A DNA stretch of 52,801 nt from Chromobacterium piscinae (lineage in GTDB: Bacteria; Pseudomonadota; Gammaproteobacteria; Burkholderiales; Chromobacteriaceae). How positions within the stretch are numbered: position 1 is the first letter of the stretch; every line of letters starts with the position of its first letter. The position numbers were made by a program, and so were the translations under genes. The DNA is taken from positions 1 through 52,801 of the forward strand of contig NZ_JAJOHV010000037.1 of the NCBI RefSeq assembly GCF_021129175.1, in the 5' to 3' direction. Positions 27,233 to 35,373 of this stretch are shown here, piece by piece. The notes under the pieces were generated by a model. It saw nothing but the letters and a program-made list of their open reading frames with translations, searched no databases and was not told the origin of the DNA.

Positions 27233-27982
27233 TCAGTTGCGCGCCGGCTGCAGGTCCAGCTCCAGGATGTGGTCGGCGACCATGATGTCGCGGGCCAGGT
27301 CCACCACGCTGATGAAGCTGCGCCGGTCGTGCGCTGACACCAGGAAACTCCAGCTGGCGCCGTTCTGATCGGCGCGGATGCTGATGCTTTCCTCGTGCAG
27401 CTTCAGGCCTGACGGTGCCAGCCGCTCAGCCAGCCGCTCCACCGTCCAGTCGTGGTCGGCGCTCAGCTTGACGCTGACGAACAGGCTGACCCGCCGCGGC
27501 AGGATGTTCTCGATGCGGTTCACCACGGTGACGAAGACCATGCACAACAAGGTCAGCGCGATGGCGGCGCCGTAGAAGCCGACGCCGATCAGGATGCCGA
27601 TCACCGACGACATCCACACCGAGGCGGCCGAGGTCAGGCCGCTGATGCTCAGCCCTTCCTTCATGATCATGCCGGCGCCCAGGAAACCGATGCCGGTCAG
27701 CACGCCTTGCGCCACGCGGGTCATGTCGCCATGCATGATGTCGGCCGACTGTCCGCCGTACCAGTAGCCGGAGTAGCCGATGATGCTGATCGCCGCCGAC
27801 GATGCCATGCACACCAAGCCGTAGGTGCGCATGCCGGCCGCGCGGCCGTTGTACCAGCGCTCATAGCCCAGCAGGCTGCCCAGGACCAGGCCGCCGAACA
27901 GGTGGGCGACGACCAGCAGGTTGACCTGCCATTTGCCGGTGTTCCAGTACAGGTCGGCCAATTGCTGCCAGCTCAGATCCAT
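27233..27982 (-). CDS. mgtC: MgtC/SapB family membrane protein
   Basis: A 249-residue protein with about five N-terminal membrane helices and a soluble ACT-like C-terminal domain. Conserved segments are HLFGGLVLGSLLGYERWYNGRAAGMRTYGLVCM, GVLTGIGFLGAGMIMKEG and GLTSAASVWMSSVIGILIGVGFYGAAI. In Salmonella and other pathogens MgtC is needed in low Mg2+ and in macrophages, where it inhibits the F-type ATP synthase; it is not itself a magnesium transporter. GGAGGAAG precedes the ATG at 27982. Whether this copy is a virulence-type MgtC or a housekeeping SapB-type cannot be decided from sequence. Confidence 0.9.
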   Translation of the reverse strand: MDLSWQQLADLYWNTGKWQVNLLVVAHLFGGLVLGSLLGYERWYNGRAAGMRTYGLVCMASSAAISIIGYSGYWYGGQSADIMHGDMTRVAQGVLTGIGFLGAGMIMKEGLSISGLTSAASVWMSSVIGILIGVGFYGAAIALTLLCMVFVTVVNRIENILPRRVSLFVSVKLSADHDWTVERLAERLAPSGLKLHEESISIRADQNGASWSFLVSAHDRRSFISVVDLARDIMVADHILELDLQPARN

Positions 27983-28128
27983 TTTCTTCCTCCGGCGCCG
28001 TCGGGCGCGCATGCGGTGTCGGTTTGCTTAAGCGGGCATCATGGCATACCGCGCGGCGCTTTCTCAATCCGGCAGGCATTTGTCGGCGCGCGGGTTGCCA
28101 GGCCGCATTGATATCTTTACGTGAAAAT

Positions 28129-28148
28129 ATGTAGTGGGGTGACTACAT
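28129..28148. other. Inverted repeat ATGTAGT-N6-ACTACAT upstream of rbs
   Basis: Perfect seven-base arms (28129-28135, 28142-28148) flank GGGGTG, with A-rich bases to the left and a T-run to the right. It lies between the divergent mgtC and rbsK genes. It could be an operator or a weak A/T-rich terminator; there is no nearby upstream plus-strand gene to terminate. Confidence 0.45.
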
Positions 28149-28165
28149 TTTTACGCTTCCCCTCT

Positions 28166-28216
28166 TTCGTGAAGCTGTCCATCTCTGCTATAAATCGATG
28201 CTGATTACGTTTTAGC
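28166..28216 (+). promoter_or_regulatory. Candidate promoter and Cra/LacI-type operator of the rbs operon
   Basis: TATAAA at 28189-28194 is a good -10; TTCGTG at 28166-28171 is a poor -35 at 17-base spacing. GCTGATTACGTTTTAGC (28200-28216) lies at the predicted start and resembles the Cra operator (GCTGAAWCGTTTCAGC). The regulator downstream of the operon is Cra-like, which makes this the best operator candidate. Confidence 0.4.
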
Positions 28217-28270
28217 AAAAAAATCGCAATTTGTGCGTTGCAATGTAGCAAAGGTACACAAGGAGACGGC

Positions 28271-29161
28271 ATGACTCGGGTGCTGGTAGTCGGCAGTATC
28301 AATATGGACCTGGTGGCATCCGCCAAGCGGATGCCGAAACTGGGTGAAACGCTGCTGGGCGATGGCTTTGCAACCTATCCGGGCGGCAAGGGCGCCAACC
28401 AGGCCGTGGCCGCCGCCCGCCTGGGCGCGGAAGTGGCGCTGCTGGGCTGCGTCGGCGACGACGCCTTCGGCCGCGACCTGCGCGCCCATCTGGAGCGCGA
28501 AGGCGTCGATTGCGGCCGGGTAGGGACCGTGGATGGTCCCACCGGCATCGCCGTCATCACCGTCAGCGGCGGCGACAACGCCATCCTGGTGGTGCCTGGC
28601 GCCAATCACAAGCTGACGCCGGCGCATCTGGACGCCGCCGAGCAGGCCTTCATCGACGCCGATGTGGTGCTGACCCAACTGGAAATTCCGCTCGCGACAG
28701 TGCGCCGCGCCGCCGAACTGGCCGCCCGCCACAAGAAGCCGCTGCTGCTGAATCCCGCGCCGGCGGTGCCGCTGCCGGAAGAGCTGCTGCAGCGGGTGGC
28801 GTTGCTGACGCCCAACGAACACGAATTCCTGACCATGCTAGCCCAGCCCGACGCCGACTGGCGCTCGCTGCTGGCCGAGCGCCCCGGCAAGCTGGTGATG
28901 ACGCACGGCAAGCACGGCGCCTATTTCGCGTTGGCGCGAGGCCAGTTGCGCCATCAGCCGGGCTTCAAGGTCAAGGCGGTGGATAGCACTGGCGCCGGCG
29001 ACACCTTCAACGGCGCGCTGGCGGCCTTCCTGCCGCTGGGCCTGGAAGAGGCGGTGCGCCGCGCCAACGCTGCCGGCGCGTTGTCGGTCACCCGTCCCGG
29101 CGCGCAGGGCGGCATGCCCACGCTGGCGGAGCTGGAAGCCTTCCTGGAGAGCAAAGCATGA
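28271..29161 (+). CDS. rbsK: Ribokinase
   Basis: A 296-residue PfkB-family kinase that phosphorylates D-ribose at O5. It begins VLVVGSINMDLVASAKRMPKLGET, followed by YPGGKGANQAVAAARLGAEV and the catalytic VDSTGAGDTFNGALAAF near the C-terminus. AAGGAGA precedes the ATG at 28271. It is the first gene of the ribose operon here, whereas in E. coli it follows rbsB. Its stop overlaps the rbsD start by four bases. Confidence 0.95.
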   Translation: MTRVLVVGSINMDLVASAKRMPKLGETLLGDGFATYPGGKGANQAVAAARLGAEVALLGCVGDDAFGRDLRAHLEREGVDCGRVGTVDGPTGIAVITVSGGDNAILVVPGANHKLTPAHLDAAEQAFIDADVVLTQLEIPLATVRRAAELAARHKKPLLLNPAPAVPLPEELLQRVALLTPNEHEFLTMLAQPDADWRSLLAERPGKLVMTHGKHGAYFALARGQLRHQPGFKVKAVDSTGAGDTFNGALAAFLPLGLEEAVRRANAAGALSVTRPGAQGGMPTLAELEAFLESKA

Positions 29162-29556
29162 AAAAACACGGCCATCTGAACCGAGACATCGCCCGCATCC
29201 TGGCGTCGATGGGCCATACCGACAGCCTGGTGATCGCCGATTGCGGCCTGCCGATTCCGCCTGGCGTCGAGTGCGTGGACCTGTCGCTGAGGCTGGGGCA
29301 GCCCGGCTTCATCGAAACGCTGGACAGCGTCCTGGCGGATTTCCAGTGCGAGCGGGCGGTGTTCGCCATCGAGTGCCGCCAGCACAACCCGGCGGTGCAG
29401 GACAGGGCCGAGCGGATGGCGAAGGACGGCGCGGCGCTGGATTTCGTCAGCCACGAAGAATTCAAGCAGCGCTGCCTGGCGGCGAGGGCGGTGATCCGCA
29501 CCGGCGAATGCACGCCGTACGCCAACGTGATCCTGCACTCCGGCGTGATCTTCTGA
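29158..29556 (+). CDS. rbsD: D-ribose pyranase
   Basis: A 132-residue cytosolic protein interconverting the beta-pyranose and furanose forms of ribose, so that ribokinase receives the furanose. The catalytic histidine is H20 in SMGHTDSLVIADCGLPIP. The C-terminal TGECTPYANVILHSGVIF is the usual family end. It is translationally coupled to rbsK. Confidence 0.95.
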   Translation: MKKHGHLNRDIARILASMGHTDSLVIADCGLPIPPGVECVDLSLRLGQPGFIETLDSVLADFQCERAVFAIECRQHNPAVQDRAERMAKDGAALDFVSHEEFKQRCLAARAVIRTGECTPYANVILHSGVIF

Positions 29557-29567
29557 GGAGCCGCACC

Positions 29568-31076
29568 ATGCAAGTGACCATGCGCGGCATCAGCAAGGCC
29601 TTCGGGCCGGTCAGGGTGCTGGAAAATGTCGAGTTCACGCTGCGCGGCGGCGAGATCCACGCGCTGATGGGCGAGAACGGCGCCGGCAAATCCACGCTGA
29701 TGAAGATACTCAGCGGCGTGCACCGCGCCGACGCCGGCGAAATCCTGCTGGACGGCCGCAAGGCCGAGCTGCGCGACACCGCGGCGGCGGAAGCGGCCGG
29801 CATCGCCATCATCCACCAGGAATTGAACCTGATCCCGCAACTGTCGGTGATGGAAAACCTGTTCCTCGGCCGCGAGCCGTCGCGTTTCGGCCTGATCGAC
29901 TACGGCCGCATGCGCCGCGAGGCGAAGGCGCAGCTGGCGGCGCTGGGCGTCGGCGGCATCGATCCCGACGCCGAGGCCGGCAGCCTGTCCATCGGCCAGC
30001 AGCAGATGGTGGAAATCGCCAAGGCGCTGGCGCTGAACGCCCGCGCGCTGATCATGGACGAGCCGACGGCGGCGCTGACCGAGCGCGAGATCGACACGCT
30101 GTTCGGCCTGATGGCCCAGTTGAAGGAAAACGGCGTGGCCATCGTCTACGTCTCGCACCGGATGGAGGAGATCTTCCGTGTCTGCGACCGGATCAGCGTG
30201 CTGCGCGACGGCTGCTTCGTCGGCGAGCGCGAAATCGCCCGCACCGATTTCGACGAGGTGGTGCGGATGATGGTGGGCCGCGAAATCGGCGACCGCTATC
30301 CCAAGCGCGAAGCCGTTCCGGGCGCGGTGCGGCTGAAGGTGGAAAACCTGGCCGACGAGAACATGATCGCCGGCATTAGTTTCGAGGTGCGCGCCGGCGA
30401 AGTGCTGGGCATCGCCGGGCTGATGGGCTCCGGCCGCAGCGACATCCTGAAGACGCTGTTCGGCGCCAAGCGCCGCACCGCCGGCCGCGTCGAGCTGGAC
30501 GGCGAGGAGTTGAAAGTGGCCGCGCCGGGCGACGCCATCGCCGCCGGCCTGGGCTTCGTGCCGGAAGACCGCAAGAGCAAGGGGCTGGTGCTGGGCATGT
30601 CGCTGCGCGAGAACGCCACGCTGGTGCACTTGGACCGTTACGCCCGTCTGGGCGTGGTGAGCGCCGGCGACGAAAAACGGGCGGTGGACGGCTTGATAGA
30701 GCAGCTGCGCATCCGCACCCGCGACGCCGAGCTGGACGTCAAATCGCTGTCCGGCGGCAACCAGCAGAAAGTGGTGTTCGCCAAATGGCTGGCGCGTCCG
30801 CCCAAGGTGTTGCTGCTGGACGAGCCGACGCGCGGCGTCGACGTCGGCGGCAAGGCCGAGATCTACCACATCGTCAACCAGCTGGCCGCCGCCGGCGCCG
30901 CCATCGTGATGGTGTCGTCCGAGTTGCCGGAAGTGCTGGCGCTGAGCAACCGCATCCTGGTGCTGCACGAGGGCCGCCAGGCCGGCATCTTCGACGCCGC
31001 CGGCTGCGACCAGGAAACCCTGATGGCCGCCGCCGCCGGCGGAGCCGCATCCACCGAAACCAGGAAACAAGCATGA
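29568..31076 (+). CDS. rbsA: Ribose ABC transporter ATP-binding protein
   Basis: A 502-residue protein with two fused ABC domains (E. coli RbsA has 501). The first has Walker A GENGAGKST, signature LSIGQQQMVEIAKAL and Walker B ALIMDEPTAAL. The second has a degenerate Walker A (GLMGSGRSDILK), signature LSGGNQQKVVFAKWL and Walker B VLLLDEPTRGVDVG, as is normal for sugar ABC ATPases of this class. The ATG follows GAGGAG after the rbsD stop. The last four bases overlap rbsC. Confidence 0.95.
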   Translation: MQVTMRGISKAFGPVRVLENVEFTLRGGEIHALMGENGAGKSTLMKILSGVHRADAGEILLDGRKAELRDTAAAEAAGIAIIHQELNLIPQLSVMENLFLGREPSRFGLIDYGRMRREAKAQLAALGVGGIDPDAEAGSLSIGQQQMVEIAKALALNARALIMDEPTAALTEREIDTLFGLMAQLKENGVAIVYVSHRMEEIFRVCDRISVLRDGCFVGEREIARTDFDEVVRMMVGREIGDRYPKREAVPGAVRLKVENLADENMIAGISFEVRAGEVLGIAGLMGSGRSDILKTLFGAKRRTAGRVELDGEELKVAAPGDAIAAGLGFVPEDRKSKGLVLGMSLRENATLVHLDRYARLGVVSAGDEKRAVDGLIEQLRIRTRDAELDVKSLSGGNQQKVVFAKWLARPPKVLLLDEPTRGVDVGGKAEIYHIVNQLAAAGAAIVMVSSELPEVLALSNRILVLHEGRQAGIFDAAGCDQETLMAAAAGGAASTETRKQA

Positions 31077-32011
31077 CCCCGCAACAGAAAGCCAATCTGC
31101 AACGCCTAGGCCCCTTCATCGCCCTGGTGCTGGTGGCCGTCGGCCTGTCCGTGATGAGCCCGGACTTTCTCACCGTCAATAATCTGCTGAACGTGATGCG
31201 GCAGGTGTCGATCAACGCCTTGATCGCCTTCGGCATGACGCTGGTGATTCTGCTGGGCGGCATCGACCTGTCTGTGGGCTCCATCCTGGCTTTGTCCTCG
31301 GTGCTGACCGCCACGCTGCTGCAGGCGGGCGTCGACCCCATGCTGGCCACGCTGCTGGGCATTCTGGCCGGCGCGGCGATGGGCCTGTTCAACGGCCTGG
31401 TGATCAGCAAGGGCAAGGTGGCGCCGTTCATCGCCACGCTGGCGACGATGACCATCCTGCGCGGCCTGGCGCTGGTGTTTTCCAACGGCAGCCCGATCAC
31501 CGGTTTCGACAGCGAGCTGTTCTCGATGCTGGGCGGCGGCTACGTCGCCGGACTGGTGCCGGTGCCGGTGGTGTGGATGCTGATCCTGTTCGCCGGCTTC
31601 TGGTTCCTGCTGAAAAAGACCGTGTTCGGCCGCCATCTGTACGCCACCGGCGGCAACGAGGAAGCGGCGCGGCTGTCCGGCGTCAAAGTGGACCGGGTCA
31701 AGCTGTGGGTGTACACCGCTTCCGGCGCGATGTCGGCGATGGCCGGCGTGGTGCTGACCTCGCGGCTCAACTCGGCGCAGCCGACGGCCGGCACCGGCTA
31801 TGAGCTGGACGCGATCGCCGCGGTGGTGCTGGGCGGCACCAGCCTCAGCGGCGGCCGCGGCTGGATTTTCGGCACCCTGATCGGCGCTTTGCTGATCGGC
31901 GTGCTCAACAACGGCTTGAATCTGCTGGGCGTGTCCTCGTTCTACCAGCAGGTGATCAAGGGCGCGGTGATTCTGCTGGCGGTATTGCTGGATCGCAGCA
32001 ACAAGAAGTGA
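31073..32011 (+). CDS. rbsC: Ribose ABC transporter permease
   Basis: A 312-residue inner-membrane permease with eight to ten hydrophobic segments. Family motifs are LNVMRQVSINALIAFGMTLVILLGGIDLSVGSI, and in the cytoplasmic loop FGRHLYATGGNEEAARLSGVKVDRVK, which docks on RbsA. The C-terminal GGRGWIFGTLIGALLIGVLNNGLNLLGVSSF is also typical. It starts within the rbsA stop (ATGA overlap). Confidence 0.95.
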   Translation: MTPQQKANLQRLGPFIALVLVAVGLSVMSPDFLTVNNLLNVMRQVSINALIAFGMTLVILLGGIDLSVGSILALSSVLTATLLQAGVDPMLATLLGILAGAAMGLFNGLVISKGKVAPFIATLATMTILRGLALVFSNGSPITGFDSELFSMLGGGYVAGLVPVPVVWMLILFAGFWFLLKKTVFGRHLYATGGNEEAARLSGVKVDRVKLWVYTASGAMSAMAGVVLTSRLNSAQPTAGTGYELDAIAAVVLGGTSLSGGRGWIFGTLIGALLIGVLNNGLNLLGVSSFYQQVIKGAVILLAVLLDRSNKK

Positions 32012-32070
32012 CGATGGCGGCGCGAGCCGCCCAATGCAGTGCATCATTCCATTTATCAGGGAGCATCAGC

Positions 32071-33006
32071 ATGAAACGCATTCTTACCCCGCTCGTGGCC
32101 GGCATTCTGGCCTTCGGCATCGCCGCCTGCTCCAAGCAGGGTCCGGGCAGCGCGCCGGCCGGCGACGCCAGCGCCGCGGCGGCCGACGGCAAGGTTACCG
32201 TCGGCCTGGCGGTGTCCACGCTCAACAACCCGTTCTTCGTCGAGCTGCGCGACGGCGCGGCGGCCGAAGCCAAGAAGCAGGGCATCAGCCTGATCACCGT
32301 CGACGCGCAGGACGATCCGGCCAAGCAGCAGGCCAGCGTGGAAGACCTGATCCAGAAGAAGGTCAGCGTGATCCTGATCAATCCGACCGACTCCTCCGCA
32401 GTGGCCAATGTGGTGAAGGAAGCGACGTCCAAGGGCATCAAGGTGGTGTCGCTGGATCGCAGCGTGAACGGCGCCGAAGTCAGCGCCCACATCGCCTCCG
32501 ACAACATCGCCGGCGGCGTGATGGCCGGCCAGTATCTGCTGGACAAGCTGGGCGGCAAGGGCCGCATCGTCGAGCTGGAAGGCATCGCCGGCTCTTCCGC
32601 CGCCCGCGAGCGCGGCGAGGGCTTCCACCAAGTGGTGGACAAGAAGGAAGGCGTCAAGCTGCTGGCCAAGCAGCCGGCCGATTTCGACCGCGCCAAGGGC
32701 CTGTCGGTGATGGAAAACATCATTCAGGGCAACAAGGACATCCAGGGCGTGTTCGCGCACAACGATGAAATGGCGTTGGGCGCGGTGAAGGCGATCCAGG
32801 CCGCCGGCCTGAAAAACGTGGCGGTGGTCGGCTTCGACGCCACCCCGGACGCTGTGGCCGCGGTCAAGGCCGGCACGCTGTCCGCCACTGTGCAGCAGCA
32901 ACCGGCGCTGATCGGCCAGTACGGCGTTCAGGCAGCCAAGAAGCTGGCCGATGGCCAGAAGGTGGACAAGTTCATCCCGGTTCCGCTGAACCTGGTCCAT
33001 CAATAA
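32071..33006 (+). CDS. rbsB: Ribose-binding protein, predicted lipoprotein
   Basis: A 311-residue substrate-binding protein of the RbsB type: VGLAVSTLNNPFFVELRDGAAAEAKK starts the first lobe, INPTDSSAVANVVKEA and FAHNDEMALGAVKAIQAAG are sugar-contact regions, and VVGFDATPDAVAAVKAG is conserved near the C-terminus. The signal peptide ends with a lipobox, FGIAAC, before SKQGPGSA and an Ala/Gly-rich linker, so it should be lipid-anchored; E. coli RbsB is soluble in the periplasm. CAGGGAG precedes the ATG at 32071. Confidence 0.93.
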   Translation: MKRILTPLVAGILAFGIAACSKQGPGSAPAGDASAAAADGKVTVGLAVSTLNNPFFVELRDGAAAEAKKQGISLITVDAQDDPAKQQASVEDLIQKKVSVILINPTDSSAVANVVKEATSKGIKVVSLDRSVNGAEVSAHIASDNIAGGVMAGQYLLDKLGGKGRIVELEGIAGSSAARERGEGFHQVVDKKEGVKLLAKQPADFDRAKGLSVMENIIQGNKDIQGVFAHNDEMALGAVKAIQAAGLKNVAVVGFDATPDAVAAVKAGTLSATVQQQPALIGQYGVQAAKKLADGQKVDKFIPVPLNLVHQ

Positions 33007-33020
33007 GCCGCAATCAACCA

Positions 33021-33054
33021 ACGGGGCCGGCGCCTGCGCGTCGGGCCCCGTTTT
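33021..33054 (+). terminator. Intrinsic terminator after rbsB
   Basis: ACGGGGCC (33021-33028) pairs with GGCCCCGT across a GC-rich 17-base loop and runs into TTTT. It separates the rbs structural genes from the downstream regulator. Confidence 0.8.
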
Positions 33055-33100
33055 GCCATATTGCGATTATCATTTCCGTTTCATTGCCCAGCCATATTCC

Positions 33101-34117
33101 ATGAGCAGCTTCAAACGCCTGACCATAGACGACATCGCCGCCCTGGCCGGGGTGTCGCGCACCACCGCCAGCATGGTGCTGAACGGCCATGCCGAGCGCT
33201 ACCGCATCTCGCCGGCCACCGTGGAAAAAGTGGAGAAGGCTGCGCGCGAGCACCATTTCAAGCCTTCCCAGCAGGCGCGCAGCCTGCGCAGCCGGCGCAG
33301 CAGCAGCATAGGCCTGGTGGTGCCGGATCTGACCAACTCCACCCATGCCGCCTTGGCGCAGGCGTTGGAGAACGGCTGCCGCGAGCGCGGCTACCAGCTG
33401 CTGATGGTGACCAGCGACGAAGATCCGGAGCGGGAAAGCTCGGGCATCGGCCAGCTGGCGGCGCGCCAGGTGGACGGCATGATCGTGGTGCCGTGCAGCG
33501 GCGACGCCGCGCGCTATCAGCCCTGGACCGGCAGGCTGCCGTTTGTGTTCGCCGACCGCCACATCCCGGGCAGCGGCATACCGTCTACAGTGACAGACGC
33601 CGGCGACAGCGTCGCCAGACTGCTGTCGCCGCTGCTGGCGGATGGGGTGGATGAGCTGGCGTATTTCGGCGGCCAGCCGGAGCTGTCGGCCAGCCGCGAG
33701 CGTCTGGCCGGCTACCGGCAGGCGCTGAAAGCCGCAAGGTTGGAAGAGGGGACGGATTGGGTGGCCGAGCGGGATTTCCAGCGCGAATCCGGCTACCGGA
33801 TGATGGCTGACTGGCACGCGCGGCATGGCCGCTATCCGCGCGCGCTGTTCACCGCGTCGATCACGCTTTTGGAGGGCGTATTGTCCTTCATCCGCGAGCG
33901 CCACCGGCTGCGGGAGGCGCCGCAATATCTGTTGACTTTCGACGATCATCCCTTGCTGGATTGCCTGCCCTTGCCGATAGACGCCATCCGCCAGAACAGC
34001 GCGGCGTTGGCCGAAGCCAGCCTGGCCCAGGTGTTGGCCTTGTTGCAAGGCGAGGCGCTGGCCGAGCGCGATCTGCGCGTGCCGGCCAGCCTCAACCTGC
34101 GCCGCCTGGCGGTTTAG
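33101..34117 (+). CDS. LacI-family regulator of the Cra/FruR subfamily, downstream of rbs
   Basis: A 338-residue regulator. Its DNA-binding domain, [31 protein letters not shown], matches the distinctive Cra pattern ([21 protein letters not shown]), and the body also follows Cra: [61 protein letters not shown]. The position immediately after rbsB is where E. coli has RbsR, so it is probably the ribose-operon regulator, but a Cra-like protein could respond to a phosphorylated sugar instead. The start at 33101 has no strong ribosome-binding site. The stop overlaps the convergent MFS gene by four bases. Confidence 0.85.
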   Translation: [338 protein letters not shown]

Positions 34118-35307
34118 GCCGATTGCGCAGCCTGCCGCCCGGCGGGTTCGCGCGCTTCGCGCATCATCAGCGAACCCAGCAGGAAAGTGGACGACAGCAG
34201 CGTGGAGAACGCCATCGCCAGCGCGTAGTCGCCATGGCGAAAATCGACCAGCAAGCCGAACACATAGGGCGCCGCCGTGGCGACGAGATAGCTGAGGAAC
34301 CAGAACAGGCTGAAGGTGACCGCCGCCTTGTCCGGCGTCATGCCAGGCTGTTCCTGCGCCAGCGTCACCAGGCTGGGCAGGGGCAGGAAGATGAAGAAGC
34401 CGGCGGCCAGCGCGGCCGCGGCCACCAGTGCGGCATCGCCGCTCCAGCCCCAGGCCTGGGCATGCAGGCCGATCACCGCCAGCAATTGCATCAAGCCCGA
34501 CAGCCGCAGCATGGGCAGCCTGCGCGTGATCTTCCTGGCCAGCCAGATGCCGGCCGCCGTGCCGGCCAGCCCCGCTAATACCACGTATTTCGCCTGCCGG
34601 ATGCCGGCGTTCTGGTAGAAGCTGAACAAAATCACGTAGAAGGACAGCGTGCCGCAATAGGTGAAGGCCAACAGCCAGTTGAAGCGCTCGGCCAGGCCCT
34701 GGCGCAGCGTGTGGCGGGGCCCGTCGCCGACAGGTTTCGCCTCTGCGACGCCATCGGCGCCAAACGTCAGCCACAGCGCCAGGCACAGCACGCTGCCCAG
34801 CGAGATGGCCAGCAGCGTGGCGCGCCAGTCGCCAAACCATCCTAGCATCGACGGCAGGCCGAACAGGATGGCGGCGGTGCCGACATTGAAGGCCACTGCG
34901 TTCAAGCCATTGACGAATGGCCGCTCGGCCGGAGAGAACCATTGCATGACGATGGGCGAGAAATAGACGATGACCAGCGCGCCGCCCAGTCCCATCAGGA
35001 AGCGCGTCAGCAGCAGCCAGGGATAGCTGTGGACGAAGGGCGTCAAGATTCCCAGCGCCATCAGCGCCATCGCCAGCGCGACCGCTTTTTTGGCCAGCAG
35101 CCGGGACAATATGCCGGCGGCGACGAAGGTTCCCAGCAATTTGGCCGCGGCCACGGCGTTGCTGATATGGGAGCCGGCGGCCAGATCGTGGATGCCAAGC
35201 TCGCGCATGATTTGCGGGATGAAGGCGCTGCCGCCGGCCCAGCTCATGCCGAACAGCGCATAGCTGGCAAACAGCAGCGCTTCGATCAGGTATTTATTGG
35301 CTTTCAT
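34114..35307 (-). CDS. Major facilitator superfamily transporter
   Basis: A 397-residue protein with about 12 membrane helices. The loop 2-3 motif is reduced (SRLLAKKAVALAMAL), followed by LLTRFLMGLGGALVIVYFSPIVMQWFSPAERPFVNGLNAVAFNVGTA, which resembles the cyanate/nitrate-type and hexuronate-type MFS groups. The substrate cannot be read from the sequence. It lies 66 bases downstream of a CoA-transferase gene on the same strand, so it may move the acid that enzyme acts upon. It converges with the Cra-like regulator with a four-base overlap. Confidence 0.85.
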   Translation of the reverse strand: MKANKYLIEALLFASYALFGMSWAGGSAFIPQIMRELGIHDLAAGSHISNAVAAAKLLGTFVAAGILSRLLAKKAVALAMALMALGILTPFVHSYPWLLLTRFLMGLGGALVIVYFSPIVMQWFSPAERPFVNGLNAVAFNVGTAAILFGLPSMLGWFGDWRATLLAISLGSVLCLALWLTFGADGVAEAKPVGDGPRHTLRQGLAERFNWLLAFTYCGTLSFYVILFSFYQNAGIRQAKYVVLAGLAGTAAGIWLARKITRRLPMLRLSGLMQLLAVIGLHAQAWGWSGDAALVAAAALAAGFFIFLPLPSLVTLAQEQPGMTPDKAAVTFSLFWFLSYLVATAAPYVFGLLVDFRHGDYALAMAFSTLLSSTFLLGSLMMREAREPAGRQAAQSA

Positions 35308-35373
35308 GCAGGCCTCGCCGGGTAGGGAAAACCGCCAGTTTTAGCGAGGCTGTCCGTAATGAAACCTGTCTTT

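Noticed and set aside
27218-27245. GC-rich palindrome GGCCGGCC between zapE and mgtC as a terminator
   Set aside because: The gap between the convergent stops is only 15 bases and there is no T-tract; the match is expected by chance in such GC-rich DNA.
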